Assembly: GCA_002778215.1 (NCBI GenBank)
Contig: PCDM01000011.1
Location: 372,001-436,000 of the forward strand
Direction of reading: 5' to 3'
Length of the DNA stretch: 64,000 nt
Source of the DNA: Esteya vermicola
Lineage: Eukaryota; Ascomycota; Sordariomycetes; Ophiostomatales; Ophiostomataceae
Shown here: piece after piece, positions 53,366-63,601 of the stretch
Layout: the number at the start of each line of letters is the position of its first letter
Numbering within the stretch: the stretch's first letter is position 1
The notes under the pieces: generated by a model
Seen by the model: only the letters and a program-made list of their open reading frames with translations
Told to the model about the DNA's origin: nothing
The model's database searches: none
Made by a program: the position numbers and the translations under genes

Positions 53366-55226
53366 ATGGCTTCCTCTTCACTGGAAATTCCAGCCAATGC
53401 CACGACTGACGCCGCAAAGGACCTCGAGAAGCAAGACGACAACAGGCAGGATGGCACCAACGAGAATGCTCCCAAGGAGCACATATATCCCCCTTTCCGC
53501 ACAGTCATTGTCATTATGCTGGCTCTCTATCTCGTCATGTTTCTCGTCTCTCTCGTGAGCATCATCTCACCAATGCCTTTCTCTCTCTTGGACAGTTGGC
53601 TGACTGCTTTTATAGGACCGCATCATTATATCCACAGCCATTCCTCGCATCACAGACGAGTTCCAGTCTCTGCACGACGTCGGCTGGTACGGCAGCGCCT
53701 ATGTGCTGACCAGCTGCGCCATGCAGCTCATGTTTGGCCGCCTCTACTCCCTCTTCCACAACAAGACCGTCTTCCTCGCCAACATTGTCGTCTTCGAGGC
53801 CGGCTCGGCCCTCTGCGGCGCCGCCCCCAACTCGACCGCCTTCATCCTCGGCCGTGCGCTCGCCGGCATCGGCTCGGCCGGCGTCACCTCGGGCGTCATC
53901 GTCCTCATGATCTCGCTGCTGCCACTGCAGAAGCGGCCAAAGTACCAGGGCCTGCTCGGCGCCATCTTTGGCGTGTCGTCGGTCCTCGGGCCCCTCATCG
54001 GCGGCGCCTTTACCAACAACCGCCACCTCACCTGGCGCTGGTGCTTCTACATCAACCTGCCCATCGGCGCCCTCTCCGTGGCCCTCGTCCTGCTCTTCCT
54101 CCACATGCCGCCGCCCGTCCTGGGCAACGACGCCAGTGCCGGACTGCCGCGCTCCTGGACGCAAAAGATGCTGCGCCTCGACCCCGTCGGCTCCGTGCTC
54201 TTTGCGGCGGCCGTCGTCTCCCTCGTCCTGGCCGTCCAGTGGGGCGGGACGACGTACGCCTGGGGCAGCGGCCGCATCGTGGCCCTGCTCGTCGTCGCGG
54301 GCGTGCTCTTTGTGGCCTGGGTCATCGTCGAGGTCGTCCTGCCCCAGAAGCAGAACAAGCGCCACGCTCTCGACGCGGACGCGCCCCCCTCTTCCTCCAC
54401 CTCCAACGCCGCCGTGCCCTGGCGCGTGCTGGGCCAGCGCTCGATCCTCGCCGGCGTCACCTTTTGCACCTGCGTCGGCGGCATCACCCTCACCCTGACG
54501 TACTACCTCGCCATCTGGTTCCAGGCCATTGGCGGCGTCGACGCCCTCCAGTCCGGCATCCGCTCGCTGCCCTTTGTGCTCGCCCTCGTCGTCGCCTCGC
54601 TGGTCGCCGGCGGCTGCGTCAGCCGTCTCGGCTACTACACGCCCTTTGTGATTGCCTCGGCCTGCGTCATGGCCGTCGGCAGCGGCCTCATGACGACGCT
54701 GCACCCGTCGAGTGGCCGGTCGGCCTGGATCGGCTTCCAGGTCATTGCCGGCTTCGGCATGGGTCTCGGCATGCAGACGTCGGGGCTGGCCGCGCAGGTA
54801 GTGCTCGCGCGGCCCGACGTGCCGATAGGCGTCTCTCTGATGTTTGTGGGCCAGGGTCTCGGCGGCGCCGTCTTTCTCGGCGCGGCCCAAAACGTTTTTC
54901 TGCAGTCGTTTGTCGGCGCCCTGCAGCGACTGGGCCTCTTTACGAGCGACCGCGTGCAGGAGCTTGCCAACATGGGCGCGACAGACATCCGGACGGCGGT
55001 CTCGGCCGACCAGCTGCCGGCCGTGCTGGAGGCCTATAACCACGCCATCACGAGGTCGTTTTACGTACCACTCGTGCTGGCCTGTGTCAGTCTGCTGCCG
55101 GCCCTGTGTCTGGAATGGAAGAGTGTCAAGGCCAAGGCGGCAGAATCCGGCAAGGCTGACAAGGCTGACGAGATGGACAAGGCTGGCAAGGCTGAGGCAC
55201 AAAGGACAGAATCTGACGAGGTGTAA
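53366..55226 (+). CDS. MFS multidrug/metabolite exporter, DHA2 family (14 TM)
   Basis: Model: join(53366..53554,53616..55226), 599 aa. DHA2 drug:H+ antiporters sit in the plasma or vacuolar membrane. A polar N-terminus (residues 1-45) is followed by TM1 and the family signature LDRIIISTAIPRITDEFQ, which spans the intron junction. ALCGAAPNSTAFILGRALAG, GVIVLMISLLP, YQGLLGAIFGVSSVLGPLIG (motif C) and RWCFYINLPIGAL are standard. A Lys/Ala/Asp tail follows TM14. The intron has a GTGAGC donor, a GCTGAC branch site and a TATAG acceptor. Substrate unknown; the closest related genes are toxin and drug exporters, but I see no biosynthetic cluster next to it. Confidence 0.94.
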
Positions 55227-55631
55227 AAGACGGGAAAGGGAAAAAGTCCTTGGGACTCTATACTGTGTAGATAGACAGAAACCATGCTAGGATAATGAAA
55301 CGACGGACATCGCATCTCCTGCCTCTGTTTCTCATCATGTCTCTTTGAGAGTGCTGAACGCCTTGAGCCTATGAATACAGCGTGTCTCCACTAAAAGTGC
55401 CTAATACTGTTTTATAGCGGTTGGCTTGGCGGGCCGATAGGGGCTCTGATTGGTCGAATCCGGGAGGAAAATCACGCTTTCTGCCTGGAAACCCAACCAA
55501 AATAAACACAAAGACTTGCTGCGTCATCACAAAATAGTCAGCCTCTCTCCCACTTGCACATTTTCCCAGCATCGCGACATTCCCAACAGGACAAGCTCGC
55601 TTCCGTGTGGCCGTCCAGAGACAAAGCAACG
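55227..55631. promoter_or_regulatory. Promoter region of CHM7
   Basis: 405 bp between two + strand genes. ATTGG (CCAAT box, reverse) lies at 55450-55454, 178 bp upstream of the CHM7 start. No TATA box. Confidence 0.5.
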
Positions 55632-57197
55632 ATGGCCACCACAAACGCCCAGCGCCTCCAGTTTCTCATTGCCCATGAAGAGGGATTCAAAAGGTAATTT
55701 TTATTTTTTGGGGGTTTTTTTCTTCTTCTTCTCCTTCATCTCTTTTTCCCCTCCCTTCCGCTGACTGGTAGATCTCGCCTGCCGGCACTCTATGCCGACT
55801 TCCGCGGCATGCGCACTACCAACCCAGAGGGCTACGCGGCCAATGTAGCCGTCTGGCGACGAGCTCTGACTTCTCTGGTGCGCCGCGGCATGCTGCCTTG
55901 CTCGTCGTCTGCCTCGACCCCCTCTCGAGCCCGCGCCTCCCCCTCTGCCGCTACAACCACAACGGCCACCAACCTCCTCATCCTCTCTGCTGGCCAGCCG
56001 CTGCTTGACGCCTTGCACAGCGACCGCTACGGCTCACCAGACGCGCTCGACGCCGTCCTGCGCGAGGCCGTCGAGGCACGTGATCTGGCTCCGCTGTCCG
56101 CCTTTCTCAGCGCTAGCGAGAGCATCAACGGCCGCAGCAGCTCGTGGACGGCCTGGGCCGCCGGCATCCCCTGGAGCGTGCTCTCGTGGGGCGTCGGCCA
56201 GCTCGGCGTGGGCGGTCTTTTTGGTGGCGGCGGCGCCCAGAAGTTTGTCGTGCTGGCCAACGTCGAGGAGGCCGCCAGCGCCTTTGTGGCCCGGACGGCC
56301 GATCTGCGGTCGCGGTTTGACCGCACGTGGTCGGTCGCCCACTTTAAGCGCGAGTTTGGCCAGCCCGGCGCCGTCCTGGACGGCAGCCCCGAAAAAACAG
56401 ACGGACCGGCCCTCCGCCTCTCGGACGCCGACCTCGACGTCCTGCTCGTCTTCTTGTCGCGCGACAAGGGCATTGTGGCCTATGACGGCCGCGTCGTCAC
56501 GCTGCGCGGCGGCGAGGGCCGCCGAGACAGGGCCGGTGACGTCATCACCGACGAAGACGTCGCCGTGGCCCAGCTGCGCGAGCTGATCGAGCGGCAGACG
56601 CACCAGACGCAGGCGCTAGGCCGGCGCGTCGACGAGCTCGCCGTGGAGGCCCGCGACGCTCTCGTGCTGCGCAAGAACCGCGTCGCCGCCATGGCCGCGC
56701 TGCGGCTCAAGAAACAGGCCGAGGCCGACCTGACGGCGCGCTACGGCGTGCTGGCGCAGCTCGAGGCGACGGCGGCCCGGATCGAGCAGGCGGCAGACAA
56801 CGTGCAGCTCGTGCAGGCCATGAGCGCGGGCGCCGACGTTCTGCGGGCGCTCAACGAGCAGGTCGGCGGCGTCGCGGGCGTCGAGGAGGTCCTCTGCACG
56901 CTGCACGACAACGCGGCCGAGTCGGAAGAGATCAGTCAGGCGCTCGTCCAGGACGCCTACATCGAGGTCGAGGAGGAGCTCGAAGCCATGGAGCGGCAGG
57001 AGCGGGCCAAGGCCGACGAGCTCGTGCTCCAGGAGAAGCAGCAGAAGCAGGAAGCCGAGAGCAGGGCGGCCGACGAGGTCAGACTGCGACTGGCCGCCGT
57101 CGAGCAGGTCCCGGACAAATTGGATGTAGAGGCCGAGACGGCCGAGACGACGGAGAGCCTGCGGGAGCTGACGCTCAACGAGCCGCTCAAGAGCTAA
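55632..57197 (+). CDS. CHM7: ESCRT-III-like protein CHM7 (Snf7 domain)
   Basis: Model: join(55632..55693,55772..57197), 495 aa. CHM7/CHMP7 works in surveillance and sealing of the nuclear envelope and nuclear pores, recruited by Heh1/Src1-type LEM proteins. The N-terminal half has paired winged-helix-like features (WRRALTSLVRRGML and a long helix-rich stretch). The Snf7 core spans about residues 270-420 (ALRLKKQAEADLTARYGVLAQLEATAARIEQAADNVQL) with the typical DVLRALNEQVGGVAGVEEVL connector. The C-terminus is acidic with an LRELTLNEPL MIM-like end. The intron (55694-55771, GTAATT donor, CTGACTGGTAG acceptor) splits AG|A. Chm7 versus another Snf7-like protein is decided by length and the N-terminal extension. 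Confidence 0.85.
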
Positions 57198-57374
57198 TTC
57201 ATACTTTTTTTTTATTCTTTTCCTCTTGCTCTCTTGCTTCATGTTTGCTTTATTCTGCAGAATGTCACGAGGGATCTGGCTTATTGGGACTGGGGCATAT
57301 CAAGGCGTTTTTTATATTAGACCATTATGAATTGAGTACCATACTATTCCAGAGTTTTATATCTACACTAGCTG
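57198..57374. other. Convergent spacer CHM7 / RAD18
   Basis: 177 bp. T-rich on the CHM7 side; no element recognised. Confidence 0.5.
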
Positions 57375-58963
57375 CTAGCATGCACGACTCTCCAGCTCGA
57401 CGGCCTCTGGACTGTAGCCGGCGTCGGGCGGCGGTGTCTCGGCCACGACAAACGGATTGTCTCTTGTCCAAGCATCGTCCGTCTCTCGCGTTGCTTCCTG
57501 CACCACCTCTTCGTCCCCAGCTTCGGCGGCTGGTTCGTCCGCCTTGGCCTCTGCCGTCTTTATCCGCGACTTGCGCGCATTAGCAATCAGGTCTTTAAAG
57601 GACGAGCTGTGCCGCGAAGACCACTCGGCGCCGTCAAAGTTCTTGTCGCGGATCTGTGCCACCATCCGGTTGGACTGCGCCAGGCCCCGCGACGCCAGCA
57701 ACGATCCGCCACTGCCGCCACCACTGCCGCTGCCACCGCTTCCGCTTCCACTTCCGCCGCCTATCGTGCTGCCAATAGTCCGCTCCCAGACGTCGAGATC
57801 GCGCATCAGCTCCGTCTTGCGCTTTGGCCGCGCCGAGTCGCAGTTGGCATTCCATATCGTCGTCCATTCGCGGTGCCGTCGCTCCAGCAGCAGTCGCGGT
57901 CCACTCGAGGAGAGGCCGAGAAGAACCAGCTTTTTGCGCAGCGCCGTGTCGGTCAGCAGCGAGTAGCTCAGCGAAGGGATCCGCACGGGTGGCGGCGGCT
58001 GGGCGGCGGCGGCAGAAAAGGGATTTCCACTGCCATTGCTGGCGCCATTACTGTTGGTACTGTTGGTACTGTTGGTACTGTTGGTACTGTTGGCATTGTT
58101 GGTACTACTGGCTCCGATCCACGTGCTGGTTGCGGCCGTGTTCTTGGCCGGCCTCTCTTTCTGTGGTGATCTGCCGCACGACGAGTCAATGTGGCGGTCC
58201 ACCTGCCAGGGCTTCATTCGTGCCCAGCATATCGGGCAGGCGACAAGGCCGTCATCTTGCCGTAGCAGGTTAGCCAGAGGAGACACAAAGACTCTCTAGT
58301 GCTTCACTCACCCGGTTCGTAGTCTTCGTCTCCGTCACGGCGGCCCTTTGGCGACGGCGCCTCGTCCATCTCGTAGAGGTCTCTGGCAGCCTCGTCCTCT
58401 ACTGCCACCACCTCGACTGCCTCGGCCGCCTCGGCCGTCTTGGCCTTGCTCAGCCTGGCCGATGTCCGCGTCCGCTTGACTTGCTCTTTTGCGCCTGCTT
58501 CCGCCGTCGTCCTCGTCCGCTTTGTCGATCGCAAGACTGGCGACAATACCAATTCTGGTGTGTCGTTGTTGTTCTCGTTGTTCTCGTTGTTCTCGTTGTT
58601 CTCTTCGTCCTCTTCCTCTTCGTCTCCGCCCTCTCTCCGCCCTCTGCTCTCCTCTGGCCGCCGCGCAATAGAGAGGACCGTTTCCCGAGCCTGACAATAG
58701 GCATCAATGGCCTCTCGCAGCGCCCAGTTGCCGCGCAGCCTGGATTCTTGGTCGGTCATGCGGCACAGCGGACACTTGCTGTCGGCAGACAGACAGCGCC
58801 GGATACAAAGCGAGCAAAAGGTGTGGTTGCAGGAGGTGATCATGGGCGAGTTGTAAAAGTCTTTGCAGACGTGGCAGCGGAAGGCCTGCTCGACGGGCAC
58901 GAGGCAGGCCAGCGACGTGCCGAGCCAGTCGGTCGAGTCGGTGACATGGGCGCTCTCATCCAT
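57375..58963 (-). CDS. RAD18: Postreplication repair E3 ubiquitin ligase RAD18
   Basis: Model: complement(join(57375..58255,58312..58963)), 510 aa. RAD18 with RAD6 mono-ubiquitinates PCNA K164 at stalled forks. Domains in order: RING with Cys at 30/33 (CHVC..CNHTFCSLCIRRCL..CPLC), a disordered acidic linker with an Asn/Glu run (NENNENNENNN), a UBZ4-type zinc finger (CPICWARMKPWQVDRHIDSSC, spanning just after the intron), a Thr/Ser/Asn repeat (STNSTNSTNS), and a SAP domain (SLSYSLLTDTALRKKLVLLG). A second Gly/Ser tract precedes the C-terminal region. The intron has a GTGAGT donor, a CTAAC branch point and a CAAG acceptor. Both low-complexity tracts come from microsatellites in DNA (ACTGTTGGT and GTTCTC units), so copy number may vary. 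Confidence 0.96.
58048..58105. repeat. 9-bp tandem repeat within RAD18
   Basis: TGTTGGTAC repeated about five times, then a variant (TGTTGGCAT). It encodes the (Asn-Ser-Thr)n tract of RAD18 on the minus strand. Confidence 0.85.
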
Positions 58964-59245
58964 GACGGCCGGTCAGAGCTGCGCGGGTGTCGATAGATGA
59001 GAGTCGGGGGGCGGCAGTCCAGTTGGGCCGAGCCGGAATGTGAGTGAAGAGAGTCACTACTAATATGTACTGGGCTAGGAAAGACGCGTGTGATTACATA
59101 ATCATATGAACACCACTCTACTATGGAGACACGTGAACACGCGATTCCATTAATGGTTTCAGCGGGGCTGATAAATTCGTCTCTTCTCACTCTTCTCACG
59201 AACTTCGCGTCGACAACTCCTCGACAGACCTCCCTAACCTCTAGC
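58964..59245. promoter_or_regulatory. Divergent promoter region RAD18 / POL32
   Basis: 282 bp shared between two post-replication repair genes. It holds ACACGTGAACACG near 59101 and TTCTCACTCTTCTCACGAA near 59185 on the POL32 side. No TATA box close to either start. Confidence 0.6.
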
Positions 59246-60933
59246 ATGGCAAGCACAGCAGAGTATCTCGCCGAGGAGATCCTCGTAGAGAAGAATCTGG
59301 TACGTGCCCTCTAACCTCTTCCTTCTCTTCCTCCTACTGACACGACCAGATCACCTATCGGTACCTCAGCCGAGCCCTCAAACTGCACGTCAATGCGGCC
59401 AAGAGAGCCCTGTTTGAGTTCCACGAGGCCGAGAATGCAAAGAAGCCGGGATCCGTGCACGCCACCTACCTTGTCTTCGGCGTCAAGTCCGAGCCGAGCA
59501 CCCGCCATCATGGCCAGGGCCAAGACAATGACCAGGACATCCTCATGAGCAGCCAGGAATCAGACAGTCCTCTGGTGCTTGAGCCCACTCCTACCTTTAC
59601 CATGTCACTCGTCTCGGAAGAGTCTCTGCAAGGTGAGCCCTCCCAGACCGACCATGTTCTGCTCTCCCTCCTGCTGACGGACTGCAGCCACGCTTGCTGC
59701 CTACGAATCACTCGATGCCATTCACATCTACAGTCTCTCTTCGGAGCCAGTGACGGTGTGTTTCTCTCTCTTTTTTCTTTTTTTCGGGTTTCCTACAAGC
59801 ATAGTCGACTGACAGCAGCCAGGATCTGCAGCTACTCGCAGATTCGGCACGCCAACTTCGCGAACTCGTGGGCGCCCGTCCTCTCGAGGATGCCAGCCGC
59901 GTCTACGGCACAATCCACAACCCGCACGTCCGACGCCGACAGCGAAAGGGCCAGGCTCCAGTGGCGGCGGCGGCGGCAGCCTCGGCCTCTCGTGCCGCTG
60001 CCAAGACGGCTCCTCCCCCTCCTCCTCCTGCCGCGGCTGCAGCCAGCGCGCCTGGACCGAACTCGATTTGGAACAAGGTCAAGAAGACGGAGGAGACAAA
60101 AGACGCCAAAGGCGCCAAGGAAGCCAAGACTGAAGAGACACCAGGACCGAGTTCGATCTGGAACCGAATGGCCAAGCCAGGCGGCACCAGCACCAGCGCC
60201 AGCAAAGCGCCTACGTCCAGAGAAGAGTCGCCGGCCGCGGGGAGTGCAGAATCGGCAAAGCCAGCGCCCAAGAAAGGCGGCGGCGGCGGCATCATGCAAG
60301 CCTTTGCCAAGGGAGCGGCAGCTGCTAAGCCCAAGAAGAAGGAGACAAGCGCAGAGGCCGATACGGCCATGGCCCTGTCGGACGACGGGGGTGACGACGA
60401 CGACGACGACATGGGAGTGCTGCCGAAGCCTCAGACAGCCTCTGGAAAGTCACGAAAGCAGCGAGAGGAAGAGCTGCTGAAGATGATGGAGGATGACGAG
60501 AATGAGGCGAATGAGGACGACGACGACGATGACGAGTCCAACAAGGAAGACGCGAGGGAAGACACGCCCATGGAAGACGTGAAAGAAGCTCCTGCCAACG
60601 AGCCGCCGAAGAAGGAGGAAGCGTCCGAGATTGTGACGTCTAGCATGGGAGGCCGGCGACGTGGAAGACGGCGAGTGACCAAGAAGAAGATGGTGGAAGA
60701 CGAGAATGGCTATCTGGGTGAGTGCTGCCAGCATAGTTCTCCTCTACTTCTGTCTTTCTGCTAACTGTCTAGTGACGATCCAAGAGCAGGGCTGGGAATC
60801 GTTTTCCGAGGAAGAGGCGCCTCCATCTCGAAAGCCCGCCCCGGCGAAGCCAGCACCATCCTCCTCCACAGCTCCCAAGGCGAAGAAGCCAACTGGCCAG
60901 GGAAGCATCATGTCCTTCTTTTCCAAGAAGTGA
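59246..60933 (+). CDS. POL32: DNA polymerase delta subunit 3 (POL32/Cdc27)
   Basis: Model: join(59246..59299,59350..59632,59688..59755,59823..60717,60773..60933), 486 aa. POL32 links polymerase delta and zeta to PCNA for replication and translesion synthesis. The N-terminal third (ITYRYLSRALKLHVNAAKRA, ATLAAYESLDAIHIYSLSS) is the winged-helix-like domain that binds the polymerase. The rest is disordered: Ala/Pro, then two GPxSIW(N)xx repeats, Lys-rich acidic segments (DDDDDD runs) and a C-terminal PIP box, QGSIMSFF, ending KK*. The third exon is short (68 nt). All junctions keep frame. It is divergently paired with RAD18, and the shared repair pathway is notable. Confidence 0.93.
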
Positions 60934-61430
60934 GGTTTTTTTTATGTATTTATATATAGTGGTCATGCGGTGATCACGTGTCGTAATGAGAGCTCTACGT
61001 AGAAGCCAAATAATATACGAGTAGTGCTTGGTAAGACGGCGAGACATGTGCCGAATGGAGTACGTCATGCGCTGTATCAGGGCCACGCTGGCAGTGTTAC
61101 AAGGGATCTGGCTGACGAGTACAGGGGCGGTAGGTGGGGTCGGTACTTGACAGATAACCTAATCTTTAAGCTCTAAACCAAATCTCGATTTATTACCGGG
61201 TTTCCTTATTTTTTTGTATTTTCGTATTTTTTGCTTTCCTTTTCCCTCTTTTCTGCATCCTGGGCAAGACAACTGGACAACTGGGAAACAGGACAGCAGG
61301 ACAGCAGAATAGCAGAATAGCAGAATAGCAGAACTGTACCCAGCGCACCTCGCCAGCCTCTCGCCCAGTAGACCCCTGCGGCACACTCCCCTGGGCGCAT
61401 CTTCTTCGTCTCCTCTTCTCCGGCTTCGCA
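60934..61430. promoter_or_regulatory. Upstream region of the GH125 gene
   Basis: 497 bp, same-strand spacer. It has TTTATGTATTTATATATAGTGG near the POL32 stop, a 61200-61260 T-rich tract, and an AGCAGAAT repeat (about 61300-61335). Confidence 0.5.
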
Positions 61431-63323
61431 ATGGCCTCACGACTGCTGCACTCGGCCGTCGCCTGGGCCCTGCTGCCAGCGGTCGGCGCCATTGGCCAGT
61501 TCGATCAGTTTGACCAGATTGACCAGCATGTCCTCGGCAATGCCTGTCCCGACTATACGCACTTTTCAGCCTATCCCCAGTGAGTCTTCTTTAGTTCGTT
61601 CTCTCTCTCTTCTTCCTCTCTTCTTGGCCTGACCGTCTTCAGCCGCCCCCTCACAGAAGGCCCCATGGCCCTGCCCTTTCAGCGGCCGAGCAAGCTGTGC
61701 CGCACCTTTCACTCGGACGCCATCGAGCAGGTCATCGAGGACGTCACTCTGCGCATAAAAGACCCCGATCTCGCCCGGCTCTTTGAGAATGCCTTTCCCT
61801 CGACGACCGACACGACGATCAAGTTCCACACCAACGGCACCGACCGGCTGGCCAAGAACCCAAAGAAGGACAAGGGTAAGGGCGAGGGCAAGTGGGAGGG
61901 CGCGCAGTCGTTCGTCATCACGGGCGACATCATTGCCGAGTGGCTGCGCGACTCGACCAACCAGCTGAAGCCGTACCAGCCGCTCGCCAAGAAGGACCCG
62001 GCCCTCTTCCACCTCATCCTCGGCGCCATAAACACCCAGGCCGAGTACGTCATCAAGAGCCCCTACTGCAACGCCTTCCAGCCGCCGCCCATCTCCGGCC
62101 TCAGCCAGAGCCACAACGGCCAGGACGACGTCGTCCACCCCGTCTACGAGCCCTCCTTTGTCTTTGAGTGCAAGTACGAGCTCGACAGCCTCGCCCACTT
62201 TCTGGCCCTCGCCAACGACTTTCACAAGCACACCGGCTCCACCGACTTTCTGACGCCGCGCTGGTTCCGCGCCATGACGACGCTGCTCGGCATCCTCGAG
62301 CGCCAGGCCCTCTCCACCTTTGACCCCGAAACCGGCGCCTACCGCCCCAACGATTACACCTTTCGGCGCACCACCACCGCCGGCACCGAGACCCTCAACC
62401 TCAACGGCATCGGCAACCCCCTCAACTACGGCACCGGCCTCGTGCGCTCCGCCTTCCGCCCCAGCGACGATGCCACCATCCTCGGCTTCTTCATCCCCGC
62501 CAACGCCATGATGGCCGTCGAGCTCGGCCGCACCGCCGCCCTCCTCGAGGCCGCCCCCGCCGGCGCTGTGCCGGCCAAGCACGCGGCCATGGCGGCAACC
62601 CTCGCGCGCTGGAGCAAGCAGCTGACCGACGGCGTCTGGGAGCACGGCGTCGTCAACCACAAGCTGTTTGGCGACGTCTTTGCCTACGAGGTCGACGGCT
62701 ACGGCTCGCACATTTTCATGGACGACGCCAACTACCCGTCGCTGCTGGCGCTGCCGCTCATGGGCTTTGTCGCCGTCGACAACCCCGTCTACCAGAACAC
62801 GCGCAAGATGCTGCTGGCCAAGGCATCCAATCCCTACTACCTGACGGGCTTTGCCTTTAAGGGCATTGGAGGTGCGTCCTATCATGTTCTCCTTCTCGTC
62901 TTTTCGTCTTTTCGATTTGTTTGGTCTAACAGGCAGGCCCGCATATTGGCACGCTAAATGCATGGCCCATGAGCCTCTTGATCCAGGCACAGACGTCCGA
63001 CGACGACGCCGAGATCAAGCAGTGCATCGACATGGTCCTCGACTCTTCCCGGCTGGGTCTCGTGCACGAGAGCGTCAACGTGAACCAAATCTCCTCCTAC
63101 ACAAGTACGTACCTCTCTCGTGTGTTTGAACTGTAGAGACTCTTGCTAACAACCGTATAGGAAGCTGGTTTGCCTGTAAGAAGACGTTTCTTTTGTTCTA
63201 GTTGAAGATTGCATACTGACACTTGTAGGGGCCAACGGCGTGTTTGCCGAGACGATTCTCGACCTGGCAAAGAGGAAGCCACACCTCATTTTCAAGGCAC
63301 CCGCCAAGCCATATGAGGTGTAA
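61431..63323 (+). CDS. Secreted exo-alpha-1,6-mannosidase, GH125
   Basis: Model: join(61431..61579,61643..62871,62937..63104,63161..63175,63229..63323), 551 aa. GH125 enzymes hydrolyse alpha-1,6-mannosidic linkages. A signal peptide (MASRLLHSAVAWALLPAVGA) suggests secretion. Family landmarks include PSKLCRTFHSDAIEQVIEDV, FVITGDIIAEWLRDSTNQLK (catalytic-site motif), SFVFECKYELDSLAHFLALA, TRFSRPNDYTF-like YRPNDYTFRRTTT and SHIFMDDANYPSLLALPLMG, then GGPHIGTLNAWPMSLL. Exon 4 is a 15-nt micro-exon encoding RSWFA across its borders and is needed to link ISSYT to FAWANGVFAETI. The stop is followed by a T-rich trailer. Substrate (fungal wall mannan, yeast mannan or N-glycan) is not set by the sequence. 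Confidence 0.94.
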
Positions 63324-63601
63324 CTGGAAGAAATGACAGACGGCCTTTTTTGAATATTGTTCTTTTTGATTTTTTTTCTTGCTTTCTTTTTCTTCTTGTT
63401 TTCCTGGCGTTTAGAACTGGAGCATATGATGATTTACGGTAGAACATAGACATTCCATAGCCAAGGACGACTGCCCTTTTTCTGTGAGCATACAATGTCT
63501 GCATATGTGCATATGTATTGGAATGATGGCGCCATCTATGCAAAGAACAGGCATATAAAATTCAAAACAGACGTCTCTCAGCATCTCGGCATCTCGGCAC
63601 C
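63324..63601. other. Convergent spacer GH125 / UPRT-domain gene
   Basis: 278 bp. A T-rich trailer (63345-63410) and a repeated ATGTGCATATGT near 63500. No gene. Confidence 0.5.

Noticed and set aside
53610..55202. Minus-strand frame of 530 codons opposite the DHA2 transporter
   Set aside because: Charged, Asp/Glu/Gly/His-rich antisense reading of membrane-protein codons, without domains.
61566..62990. Minus-strand frame of 474 codons opposite the GH125 gene
   Set aside because: Gly/Val/Glu-rich antisense artefact; GH125 motifs are all on the + strand.
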